Positions 1 through 7,288 of a DNA stretch of 24,256 nucleotides are shown here, one piece after another. Position 1 is the stretch's first letter. Every line of letters starts with the position of its first letter. The stretch spans positions 1 through 24,256 of the forward strand of contig JALGZO010000545.1 in assembly GCA_025774865.1 (NCBI GenBank), given 5' to 3'. Below the pieces are notes generated by a model. It was not told where the DNA came from. It made no database searches and saw only the letters and a program-made list of their open reading frames with translations. The position numbers and the translations under genes are program-made. The DNA is from a bacterium. GTDB lineage: Bacteria; ARS69.

Positions 1-1
1 G

Positions 2-310
2 GACTCGCACCTTCCGTTCTGCGACGAGCTGGCGCGCAGCTGGCCCCACCGGGCGGACGTCGACGACCGCGACATGACGATGGGGAAGAAGATCAAGGTC
101 GCGGAGCAGGAATGGGTTCCGTACATCGCGGTCATCGGAGATCGCGAGGTCGAAGGCGGCGACCTGCACGTGCGGGTGCGTGGTGGGTCGGAGTTCGTCG
201 GAAGCCGCGAGGCCCTCATCGCGCAGATGGACGAGCGCATGGGTGACAAGCCCCGGCGGCCCCTGAACACGCCCGGCCGGCTGAGCCTTCGTCCGGTCTT
301 CGTCGGGTAG
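2..310 (+). CDS. thrS: Threonyl-tRNA synthetase, C-terminal fragment (archaeal-like type)
   Basis: This is the 3' end of a gene that begins outside the window; 102 codons are visible before the stop. They match the anticodon-binding domain of class II threonyl-tRNA synthetase, which charges tRNA-Thr in the cytoplasm. The visible signature is VDVDDRD, then MGKKIKVAEQEW, VPYIAVIGDREVEGG and HVRVR, the usual order of the last strands and helices of this domain. The ending, with PRRPLNTPGRLSLRPVFVG, resembles archaeal-type ThrRS (PxRPL...LSxRPxF) more than the standard bacterial enzyme. That subtype is a judgement from memory of the families. The stop is 7 bases before gcvT, so the two genes are probably co-transcribed. 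The catalytic core is not in the window, so activity cannot be judged. Confidence 0.82.
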   Translation, partial: DSHLPFCDELARSWPHRADVDDRDMTMGKKIKVAEQEWVPYIAVIGDREVEGGDLHVRVRGGSEFVGSREALIAQMDERMGDKPRRPLNTPGRLSLRPVFVG

Positions 311-317
311 GAGCACG

Positions 318-1406
318 ATGGCCGGCGCAGAGCCCCTGCAGACGCCGCTCCACGACCGGCACGTGTCGCTGGGCGCCCGTCTCGTGGAGTTCGCCGGGTT
401 CCAGATGCCGGTGTCCTACGACGGCATCCTGGCCGAGCACCGACGCGTCCGATCGGTCGCGGGTGTCTTCGACGTCTCCCACATGGGAGAGGCAGAGGTC
501 CGAGGGCCTGAGGCCCAGTCCTTCCTCGATCAACTGACGACGAACGATGTGACCTCGCTGGAGCCGAACCAGGCCCACTACACGCTGCTCCTGAACCGAT
601 CCGGCGGGGTGATCGACGATTTGATTCTCTATCGGCTCGAAGATCGTTATCTTCTCGTGGTCAACGCGGCCAACGTCCAGAAAGACTTCGAGTGGATCGT
701 GAGCCACCAGCCGGAGGGCGTCGACTTCCGGAACATCTCGGAGGAGACGGCGCTCCTGGCCTGGCAGGGGCCGAGAGCGGCCGAGATCCTCGCGCCGCTC
801 GTCGACACGGACCTCGCGGCCGTTCCGAGCTTCGGAATCGTGAAGAGCCATCTCGCCGGGGTCTCCGTCGTCCTCGCCAGGACCGGATACACGGGCGAGG
901 ACGGGTTCGAGATCTTCGTCGGCGCGGCGGATGCGCCCTTCGTATGGGACGCGCTTCTCGAAGCGGGTGAGCCTCACGGGGCTGGTCCGACCGGACTGGG
1001 AGCGCGAGATACGTTGAGACTGGAGAAGCAGTACCGGCTCTACGGGCAGGACATGGACGAGTCGGTCACGGCACTGGAGGCTGGGCTCGGCTGGGCCGTC
1101 AAGCTCGACAAAGGGGACTTCCTCGGGCGGGATGCGTTGGCGAAGCTCAAGCGGGAAGGGGTCCCCCGGCTCTCGATCGGGCTCCGGGTGGACGAGCCGG
1201 GCCGTCACATCCCGCGGGCGGGTTGCGACGTCCTCGTGGGAGGCAAAGTGGTCGGAGAAGTGACCAGCGGTACGTTCAGTCCGACTCTCGAAGCCGGGAT
1301 CGCGCTGGCGAACGTGGAGCGCGCGGCCGTCAAGAGCGCCGACTTCGCGATACGGATTCGAGACCGGGATGCGCACGCGGTGCGCGCCCGCAAGACGTTC
1401 GTGTAG
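318..1406 (+). CDS. gcvT: Glycine cleavage system T protein (aminomethyltransferase)
   Basis: GcvT takes the aminomethyl group carried by lipoylated GcvH and, with tetrahydrofolate, releases ammonia and forms 5,10-methylene-THF. At 362 residues it has the usual length. The start is the ATG at 318, preceded by AGGAG. Visible family features are LVEFAGFQMPV near the N-terminus, DVSHMGE (about 52-58), GYTGEDGFEI (190-199), and RLEKQYRLYG (234-243) followed by MDESVTALEAGLGW, the folate-site region. The C-terminal part contains VTSGTFSPTLEAGIALA, typical of the small barrel domain. It is the first of four adjacent glycine cleavage genes, 36 bases before gcvH. With only 7 bases between thrS and gcvT there is no room for a separate glycine riboswitch. 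Confidence 0.97.
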   Translation: MAGAEPLQTPLHDRHVSLGARLVEFAGFQMPVSYDGILAEHRRVRSVAGVFDVSHMGEAEVRGPEAQSFLDQLTTNDVTSLEPNQAHYTLLLNRSGGVIDDLILYRLEDRYLLVVNAANVQKDFEWIVSHQPEGVDFRNISEETALLAWQGPRAAEILAPLVDTDLAAVPSFGIVKSHLAGVSVVLARTGYTGEDGFEIFVGAADAPFVWDALLEAGEPHGAGPTGLGARDTLRLEKQYRLYGQDMDESVTALEAGLGWAVKLDKGDFLGRDALAKLKREGVPRLSIGLRVDEPGRHIPRAGCDVLVGGKVVGEVTSGTFSPTLEAGIALANVERAAVKSADFAIRIRDRDAHAVRARKTFV

Positions 1407-1442
1407 ACACAAGACGCCCTGAGCAACACGAAGGGAGGCTCG

Positions 1443-1832
1443 ATGAACATCCCCGATGATCTCCGCTACACGCGGGACCACGAGTGGATTCTTCTCGAAG
1501 ACGGGATCGTGATCGTGGGGGTCACCGACTTCGCGCAATCCGAGCTCGGAGACATCGTCTACGTGGAGCTGCCTTCGGTGGGTTCGAAGGTGAAGGCGTC
1601 GGAGACGTTCGGGAGCGTCGAATCGGTGAAGAGCGTGTCCGATCTCTATTCGCCAGTGACGGGCATCGTCGCCGACATCAACACGCGCCTGGCCGAATCG
1701 CCAGAGCTCGTGAACAGCGATCCGTACGGCGAGGGGTGGATGATCCGCATCGAGCCCGGGGACCTCGCTGAGCTCGAGCAGCTGCTGGGCCCGCGGGAGT
1801 ACTCGGACTACATCGGTGCCGAAACCGAATGA
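1443..1832 (+). CDS. gcvH: Glycine cleavage system H protein
   Basis: GcvH is the small lipoyl carrier that shuttles the aminomethyl intermediate between the P, T and L proteins. It is 129 residues, a normal length, and opens with the family hallmark YTRDHEW. The barrel-sandwich fold is clear: VGVTDFAQSELGDIVYVELP, then the modification hairpin TFGSVESVKSVSDLYSPVTG with the lipoylated lysine at K63. The C-terminal part has NSDPYGEGWMIRIEP, also typical. The ATG at 1443 follows GGGAGG. Its stop overlaps the gcvPA start (ATGA at 1829), so translation of the two is probably coupled. No lipoate ligase or dihydrolipoyl dehydrogenase (L protein) is in the window, so these must be encoded elsewhere. 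Confidence 0.98.
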   Translation: MNIPDDLRYTRDHEWILLEDGIVIVGVTDFAQSELGDIVYVELPSVGSKVKASETFGSVESVKSVSDLYSPVTGIVADINTRLAESPELVNSDPYGEGWMIRIEPGDLAELEQLLGPREYSDYIGAETE

Positions 1833-3211
1833 CCGCGTTCGTCGAGCACACCGAGCACGATCGGAAACGCATGCTCGAGGCCATCGGGGTCACCTCGTTC
1901 GAGGAGCTCATCGGCGACGTTCCCGCCGGGCTTCGTCTTCCCGGGCTGCTCCCGATCGATGAGGGGCTGTCGGAGACGGAAACGCTGGCTCGGGCCCAGG
2001 AACTCGCGCGGCGCAATCGGGAGGCGGTGGACCTCGTCTGTTTCGCCGGGGGCGGCATCTACGACGTGTGCGTGCCGGCCGCGACGAAGGCGATCGCGAG
2101 CCGCCCCGAATACGCGACGAGCTACACGCCGTACCAGGCGGAGGTGAGCCAGGGTTCGCTCCAGGCGACGTACGAATTCCAGACGATCGTGACCCGGCTC
2201 ACCGGGATGGATCTCGCGAACGCGTCGATGTACGACGGCGGGTCGGCGCTGGCCGAGGCCGTGCTGCTCGCGCGGGCGACGTGCCCCGGCGATCGCATCC
2301 TGGTCTCGCCGCATTTGAATCCGAGCCACCGCGAAATCCTCGTGACGATGTTGGCTCCGTCGGGGGCTCGGATCGAAGAGCTTCCGGCCGCCGGTGCCCG
2401 CACTGAAGTGTCCGGGATCGTGCCCGAAGACCTCGCCGGTGTCTCCGCCGTCGTGCTGCAACATCCGAACTACCTCGGAGCGCTCGAGGACATGAGGCTC
2501 GCCGGAACTCTGCTGGAGGGCGAGAACACGCCGCTGTTCATCGCGTCCGTCGATCTGTCGTCCCTCGCGATTCTCGATTGTCCCGGCGCGTACGGCGCCG
2601 ACATCGCGGTGGGGGAGGCGCAGACGCTCGGGATCCCGATGAGCTTCGGCGGTCCGGTCGCCGGCGTGATCGCTGCGCGGCAGAAGTACCTGCGTCGGAT
2701 GCCCGGCCGCATCGTCGGGATGGGTCGTGACTCGAAGGGACAGCGCGCATTCACCTTGACGCTGCAGACGCGAGAGCAACACATCCGGCGGGCCCGCGCC
2801 ACGTCGAACATTTGTACGAATCAAGCGCTCGTGGCTCTGATGGCGACCGTGACCACCGCGCTGCTCGGTGAGACCGGGCGTCGTCTCGCCGCGACGTTGT
2901 CCGCCGAGAAGGCCGCGGTACTCGCTCAGAACCTCTCGGAGATTCCCGGAATCGCGCTCGCCGACCCGGAGGCTCCTTTCTTCCGGGAGTTCGCTCTCCG
3001 GCTTCCCGACGGAATGACCGGCGAGGACGTCGTCCGGAGAATGCGCCGGATCGGGATCCTGGCCGGCATTCCGCTCGAGCGCATCCCCGGCGGCGGCAAC
3101 GGCCTCCTCGTCGCGGTTTCCGAGAAGCGACTCTGGAGCGAGATCGAGAAATACGTGGAGACATTCCGAGAGATCATGGCCAGCGACGTGGTCGAGACGG
3201 GGGCAGGATGA
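1829..3211 (+). CDS. gcvPA: Glycine dehydrogenase (decarboxylating), subunit 1
   Basis: This is the N-terminal half of a split P protein, the PLP enzyme that decarboxylates glycine and transfers the remaining aminomethyl group to GcvH. At 460 residues it matches the two-subunit (PA/PB) form found in many bacteria and archaea. Visible family signatures are FAGGGIYD (72-79), SYTPYQAEVSQG (98-109) with SLQATYEFQTI following, and NASMYDGG (131-138). Further on are LGIPMSFGGPVAG and GRDSKGQRAFTLTLQTREQHIRR. The PLP lysine is not expected here; it lies in subunit 2. The start overlaps the gcvH stop by 4 bases, and the stop overlaps the gcvPB start by 4 bases (ATGA at 3208), which favours 1:1 production of the subunits. 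Confidence 0.97.
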   Translation: MTAFVEHTEHDRKRMLEAIGVTSFEELIGDVPAGLRLPGLLPIDEGLSETETLARAQELARRNREAVDLVCFAGGGIYDVCVPAATKAIASRPEYATSYTPYQAEVSQGSLQATYEFQTIVTRLTGMDLANASMYDGGSALAEAVLLARATCPGDRILVSPHLNPSHREILVTMLAPSGARIEELPAAGARTEVSGIVPEDLAGVSAVVLQHPNYLGALEDMRLAGTLLEGENTPLFIASVDLSSLAILDCPGAYGADIAVGEAQTLGIPMSFGGPVAGVIAARQKYLRRMPGRIVGMGRDSKGQRAFTLTLQTREQHIRRARATSNICTNQALVALMATVTTALLGETGRRLAATLSAEKAAVLAQNLSEIPGIALADPEAPFFREFALRLPDGMTGEDVVRRMRRIGILAGIPLERIPGGGNGLLVAVSEKRLWSEIEKYVETFREIMASDVVETGAG

Positions 3212-4692
3212 GCGAGCAGAGCGCCGCCGAGCTCCGAATCGTGGAGCCGACGCTATTCGAGCTGTCCCGAGCCGGTCGCCGCGGCTACCGCGTTCCCGAA
3301 GAGCGGACGGCGGGGCGCCACCCGCACGGGATCGAACCCCGGTTTCTCCGGCGCGAGCCCGCCGACCTCCCCGAGAACGGCGAGCTCTCCGTACTCCGCC
3401 ACTACACTCGGCTCTCGACGCTCAACCACCACATCGAGCGCGAGATGTACCCGCTCGGATCGTGCACCATGAAGTACAACCCGAAGATGGCGGAAGTGGC
3501 GGCCGACCTGGCGGGGTTCCGTGATCTGCACCCGGCGACTCCGGAGGACCTGACGCAAGGCGCGCTCGAGCTGCTCGTCGATCTGTCAGAGCGGCTCGCG
3601 CGGGTGACGGGAATGCACGCGGTCTCCCTGCAGCCGGCGGCGGGGGCCCAGGGCGAGCTCACCTGCCTCTTCATGGCTCGGAAGTACTTTCGAGATCGAG
3701 GGGAGGAGCGCCACAAGGTGGTGGTGCCCGACAGCGCGCACGGTACGAATCCGGCGAGTGCGAGCTTCGCCGGCTTCCAAACCGTCGAAGTCGCCTCGAA
3801 CGAACGCGGTGAAGTGGACGTGGAGAAGCTGCGGGAGGCGGTCGACGGCGACACCGCGGTGGTCATGCTCACATTGCCGAACACGCTCGGCCTGTTCGAA
3901 TCCGGCATCCGCGAGATCGAGCGGATCGTGCACGACGCCGGAGCGCTCTTCTACATGGACGGCGCGAATTTCAACGCCATCGTCGGGATTCTTCGCCCTG
4001 GCGACGTTCCGTTCGACTTCCTGCACCTCAACCTGCACAAGACCTTCGCGACCCCTCACGGGGGCGGGGGCCCGGGATCGGGCCCGATCGGGGCGTCGGA
4101 GGCGCTGGCTCCGTACCTGCCGGGCCCGGTGCCCTCCCGGCGGGCCGACGGGACGTTCTTCCTCGACGACGATCGTCCCCGCTCCGTGGGCCGGGTCCAT
4201 TCCTGCCTCGGGAACTTCGGAATCCTCGTCCGGGCGTACACCTACCTGCTGTTCCACGGCTCCGACGGCCTGAGGGAGATCTCCGAGGGAGCCGTTCTCG
4301 GAGCGAATTATTTGATGAGTCGGCTGCGCCGGGCCTTCGAATTGCCGTACGATCGGCCCTGCTTGCACGAGTTCGTCATCTCGGGCTCCCGACAGAAGGC
4401 CGGAGGCGTTTCGACCATGGACATGGCGAAGCGGCTCCTCGACTTCGGGTTCCATCCGCCCACGGTCTACTTTCCGTTGATCGTGGATGAAGCGATGATG
4501 GTCGAGCCCACGGAGTCGGAGAACGTGGAAACGCTGGATCGGTTCGCGGATGCGATGCTCGAGATCGCCCGCGAGGCGGAGACGTCGCCGGACGTCGTGA
4601 AGACGGCTCCGCACACGACACCCGTGGGCCGCCTCGACGAGGCGGACGCGAACCGACGGCCGAATCTCTGCTGGGGTGGGCGCTGCGGATGA
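3208..4692 (+). CDS. gcvPB: Glycine dehydrogenase (decarboxylating), subunit 2
   Basis: This is the PLP-binding half of the P protein, which forms an active enzyme with GcvPA. It is 494 residues, near the usual length for this subunit. It shows EREMYPLGSCTMKYNPK (77-93), the substrate-side motif, VVVPDSAHGTNPASA, MDGANFNAIVG, and the PLP Schiff-base segment HLNLHKTFATPHGGGGPG with the lysine at K278. The tail DEADANRRPNLCW is typical of the family. No key residue appears missing. It closes the glycine cleavage block. Its stop overlaps the next start by 4 bases (ATGA at 4689), so the small downstream membrane gene lies in the same transcript. Confidence 0.97.
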   Translation: MSEQSAAELRIVEPTLFELSRAGRRGYRVPEERTAGRHPHGIEPRFLRREPADLPENGELSVLRHYTRLSTLNHHIEREMYPLGSCTMKYNPKMAEVAADLAGFRDLHPATPEDLTQGALELLVDLSERLARVTGMHAVSLQPAAGAQGELTCLFMARKYFRDRGEERHKVVVPDSAHGTNPASASFAGFQTVEVASNERGEVDVEKLREAVDGDTAVVMLTLPNTLGLFESGIREIERIVHDAGALFYMDGANFNAIVGILRPGDVPFDFLHLNLHKTFATPHGGGGPGSGPIGASEALAPYLPGPVPSRRADGTFFLDDDRPRSVGRVHSCLGNFGILVRAYTYLLFHGSDGLREISEGAVLGANYLMSRLRRAFELPYDRPCLHEFVISGSRQKAGGVSTMDMAKRLLDFGFHPPTVYFPLIVDEAMMVEPTESENVETLDRFADAMLEIAREAETSPDVVKTAPHTTPVGRLDEADANRRPNLCWGGRCG

Positions 4693-5123
4693 TCGCGGAG
4701 AACCCGCCCGAGTTGACGTGGACCGCGTGGCCGCTGCGTCGACGCCCGGCGCGCGGCTTCTTCGCAGCCGTGCTCGTCGTCGGGACGTGTTACGCGGCCT
4801 GGGATCTGGCGCGGGACGCGTGGATCGCGATGCTGTCGTTCGTGGTCTTGGGGGTGGCGGTCGCTCCGTTCTTCGTGCCGACACAGTATCGGCTGTCGGC
4901 CGCGGGCGTGGAGATTCGCCGGCCCTGGCGGACGTCGCACCGTGACTGGGAGGATGTCCGAGGCGTGCGTTCAAACCGGAACCTCGTCGTGCTGTCGCCG
5001 CTGACTCGCAGTTCGTGGCTCGACGGGATCCGCGGAGAAGCGTTGTTCTTCGAAGGCAACCGAGGAGAAGTGCTCGAGTATGTGGAAAGGATGGTGGGGA
5101 AAAGCCGGGACGACGCAACCTGA
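4689..5123 (+). CDS. Small membrane protein with PH-like tail, function unknown
   Basis: I do not recognise a specific family. The 144-residue protein has a basic N-terminus, two hydrophobic segments likely to span the membrane (about 22-41 and 45-63), and then a soluble part of about 80 residues. The soluble part starts FFVPTQYRLSAAGVEIRRPW and continues with WEDVRGVRSNRNLVVLSP. The layout (two transmembrane helices, then TxYRLxxxGVEIRRPWR and a WEDV strand) resembles bacterial PH-like (bPH2/YdbT-type) membrane proteins; this is inference from pattern only. The ATG overlaps the gcvPB stop by 4 bases, so it is translated as part of the operon. It has no obvious role in glycine cleavage. Confidence 0.75.
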   Translation: MIAENPPELTWTAWPLRRRPARGFFAAVLVVGTCYAAWDLARDAWIAMLSFVVLGVAVAPFFVPTQYRLSAAGVEIRRPWRTSHRDWEDVRGVRSNRNLVVLSPLTRSSWLDGIRGEALFFEGNRGEVLEYVERMVGKSRDDAT

Positions 5124-5445
5124 TCGGGCGGACGGCGCGATCGGCGTGACACCACCGCGCAAGGGCCCGCGCGAGCGGACGGCGGAGGACGAAGCGTTGC
5201 TCGATCGGATCGCGACAGCCGTCGTGAAGTGGGGCATGTCGGTTCCGGCCGTGTTCCTGTTGGAGTCGTCGAAGCCCATGTCCTTCGTCGGCAGCCAGTT
5301 CCTCCACTTCCTTTCCCCGATCGTGCATTCGGTTCTGAACGCGCAGGAACTGGACCGGCTCGCCGTCATGCTGGAGCGTCGCGACACCATGGAGGTCCTG
5401 ATCCTGCGCATCGAGCGATTCGAGGAGGAGGCGAAGAAGCAGTGA
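5080..5445 (+). CDS. Small conserved-looking protein of unknown function before glmL
   Basis: I do not recognise this 121-residue reading frame. From the ATG at 5080 it overlaps the previous gene by 44 bases. A GTG at 5146 in the same frame would remove the overlap and give a 99-residue product beginning VTPPRKGPRERTAEDEALL, which looks more natural because the first 22 residues are low in recognisable structure. Neither start has a strong ribosome binding site. The body contains a hydrophobic stretch (about 50-80: VPAVFLLESSKP, FLHFLSPIVHSVLN) and a charged helical end (LAVMLERRDTMEVLILRIERFEEEAKKQ, split here for reading). The stop overlaps the GTG start of the next gene (GTGA, 5442-5445), so it is probably co-translated with the GlmL-like protein and may work with it. 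Confidence 0.7.
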   Translation: MWKGWWGKAGTTQPDRADGAIGVTPPRKGPRERTAEDEALLDRIATAVVKWGMSVPAVFLLESSKPMSFVGSQFLHFLSPIVHSVLNAQELDRLAVMLERRDTMEVLILRIERFEEEAKKQ

Positions 5446-7274
5446 CGGAACCACGAAATCTCGATCCGTCGCGGATCAGGTCGATTCTCGCGACCGACTG
5501 CGGCAGCACGACGACAAAGGCCATCTTCATCGAGGCACGCGATGGCGAGTTCCGCCTGATCGTCCGGGGCGAGGCCCCCACGACGGTGGAGGCGCCGTTC
5601 GAAGACGTCACGAAGGGCGTTCTGAACGCGATCGAGGAGGTCGAGGAGCTCGCCGACCGTAAGTTCCTCGAAGGCGACCGCATCATCACCCCGCCTCGCG
5701 ACGACGGATCGGGCGTCGACCTCTACGTGTCGACCTCCTCCGCCGGAGGAGGACTGCAGATGGTCGTGGCCGGCGTCGTGAAGACGATGACGGCCGAGAG
5801 CGCCGAGCGTGCTGCTCTCGGGGCCGGCGCGATCGTCATGGATGCCCTGGCCTCCAACGACGGACGCCGCCCGCACGAGCAGATTCGTCGCATCCGTCAC
5901 CTGCGCCCCGACATGATCCTCCTCTCGGGGGGAATCGACGGTGGGGCCGAAGAACACGTCGTGAGGCTCGCGGAGATCATTTCGGCCGCCGACCCGCGGC
6001 CTCGCCTCGGCTCCAGCTACCAGCTCCCCGTCATCTACGCGGGCAACAACAAGGCCACCGAGCACGTCACGAAATCCCTCGGGGACAAAACGGACCTCGC
6101 CGTCGTCGACAACCTGCGGCCGGTGATGGAGCGCGAGAATCTCGGGCCTGCCCGCGACAAGATCCACGACCTGTTCATGGAGCACGTGATGGCGCAGGCG
6201 CCCGGCTACAAGAAGCTGATGGAGTGGGTGGGCGTTCCGATCATGCCGACGCCCGGCGCGGTCGGGAACATCATCCAGACGATCGCGAAGCAGCACGGTC
6301 TGGACGTCATCGGGGTCGACATCGGCGGCGCCACGACCGACGTCTTCTCCGTCTTCGACGAGACGTTCAACCGAACCGTTTCCGCGAACCTCGGGATGAG
6401 CTACTCGATCTCTAACGTGCTCACGGAGGCGGGCATCGACAACGTGATGCGGTGGGTGCCCTTCACGATGGGCGAGAAGAGTCTGCGCAACCGCATCCGG
6501 AACAAGATGATCCGACCCACCACGATTCCGCATTCGCTCGAGGAGCTCATGGTCGAGCAGGCCCTCGCGCGTGAGGCCCTCCGGCTCGCGTTCGACCAGC
6601 ACAAGGAGATGGCGGTGGGGCTGCGCGGCGTGCAGAAAGAGCGCACCGTCTCGGATACGTTCGAGCAGACCGGCAGCGGGGACACGATCGTCGACATGAT
6701 GTCGCTCGACCTCCTGATCGGATCGGGCGGGGTCCTGTCTCACGCGCCGCGACGGCACCAGGCGGCGATGCTGCTCATCGACGCGTTCCTGCCGGAAGGT
6801 GTCACTCGCCTCGGTGTCGATTCGATCTTCATGATGCCGCAGCTCGGAGTGCTCGCGGAGGTGCACCCGGAGGCGGCCACCGAGGTCTTCGAGAAGGACT
6901 GCCTCATCTGGCTCGGGAGCTGCGTGGCTCCGCGCGGGGTGAGGCCGGACAAGCCCGTGCTCACCGCCGAGCTCCGTCGCGCCGGCGCACCGGAGGTGCA
7001 CGAGCTGCGCGCGGGCGAAGTGAAGCTCGTGCCGCTCGCGCTCGGTGAAACCGTGGAGGCGCGTCTCACGCCCGCGAAGGGCTGCGACCTCGGCGCCGGG
7101 CCCGGCCGCTCGATCCAGCAGGACATCCACGGCGGCGTGGTCGGTCTCGTTCTGGACGGCCGTGGCCGGCCATTGCAGCTCGATTCGTCGGATGCAAATC
7201 GCGTTGACGTCATCCGTCGCTGGGCGGCCGCCTACAAGGCCTACCCGGAGGCGGAAGCCGTGCCGGTCGGTTAG
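5442..7274 (+). CDS. GlmL/MutL-like ASKHA protein (methylaspartate mutase accessory protein family)
   Basis: The open frame extends upstream to 5229, but I chose the GTG at 5442 because it overlaps the preceding stop by 4 bases and puts the first motif near the N-terminus. The resulting 610-residue protein has the actin/hexokinase/Hsp70-type ATPase signatures of the GlmL/MutL family: phosphate-1 loop TDCGSTTTKA (18-27), GVDIGGATTDVFSV (phosphate-2, D293 in DIGG), and an adenosine-type LIGSGGVLSHAP near 427. Family members are found beside B12-dependent glutamate mutase and related aminomutases, where a role in handling or reactivating the mutase is assumed. No mutase S or E subunit is in this window, so the partner is unknown. 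It is followed 14 bases later by a companion gene, suggesting a two-protein unit. Confidence 0.88.
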   Translation: MTEPRNLDPSRIRSILATDCGSTTTKAIFIEARDGEFRLIVRGEAPTTVEAPFEDVTKGVLNAIEEVEELADRKFLEGDRIITPPRDDGSGVDLYVSTSSAGGGLQMVVAGVVKTMTAESAERAALGAGAIVMDALASNDGRRPHEQIRRIRHLRPDMILLSGGIDGGAEEHVVRLAEIISAADPRPRLGSSYQLPVIYAGNNKATEHVTKSLGDKTDLAVVDNLRPVMERENLGPARDKIHDLFMEHVMAQAPGYKKLMEWVGVPIMPTPGAVGNIIQTIAKQHGLDVIGVDIGGATTDVFSVFDETFNRTVSANLGMSYSISNVLTEAGIDNVMRWVPFTMGEKSLRNRIRNKMIRPTTIPHSLEELMVEQALAREALRLAFDQHKEMAVGLRGVQKERTVSDTFEQTGSGDTIVDMMSLDLLIGSGGVLSHAPRRHQAAMLLIDAFLPEGVTRLGVDSIFMMPQLGVLAEVHPEAATEVFEKDCLIWLGSCVAPRGVRPDKPVLTAELRRAGAPEVHELRAGEVKLVPLALGETVEARLTPAKGCDLGAGPGRSIQQDIHGGVVGLVLDGRGRPLQLDSSDANRVDVIRRWAAAYKAYPEAEAVPVG

Positions 7275-7288
7275 GAGGAAGAGCGACC

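Noticed and set aside
311-317. Glycine riboswitch before the gcv genes
   Set aside because: Only 7 bases separate the thrS stop from the gcvT start, so there is no room for one.
216-1538. Open frame of 440 codons on the minus strand
   Set aside because: It is antisense to the clearly real gcvT and gcvH, and shows no family signature.
3586-5454. Open frame of 622 codons on the minus strand
   Set aside because: It is antisense to gcvPB and the small genes, and its translation is arginine-rich without recognisable structure.
4971-7130. Open frame of 719 codons on the minus strand
   Set aside because: It is a shadow of the GlmL-like gene, with low-complexity R/H/D/V-rich translation and no motifs.
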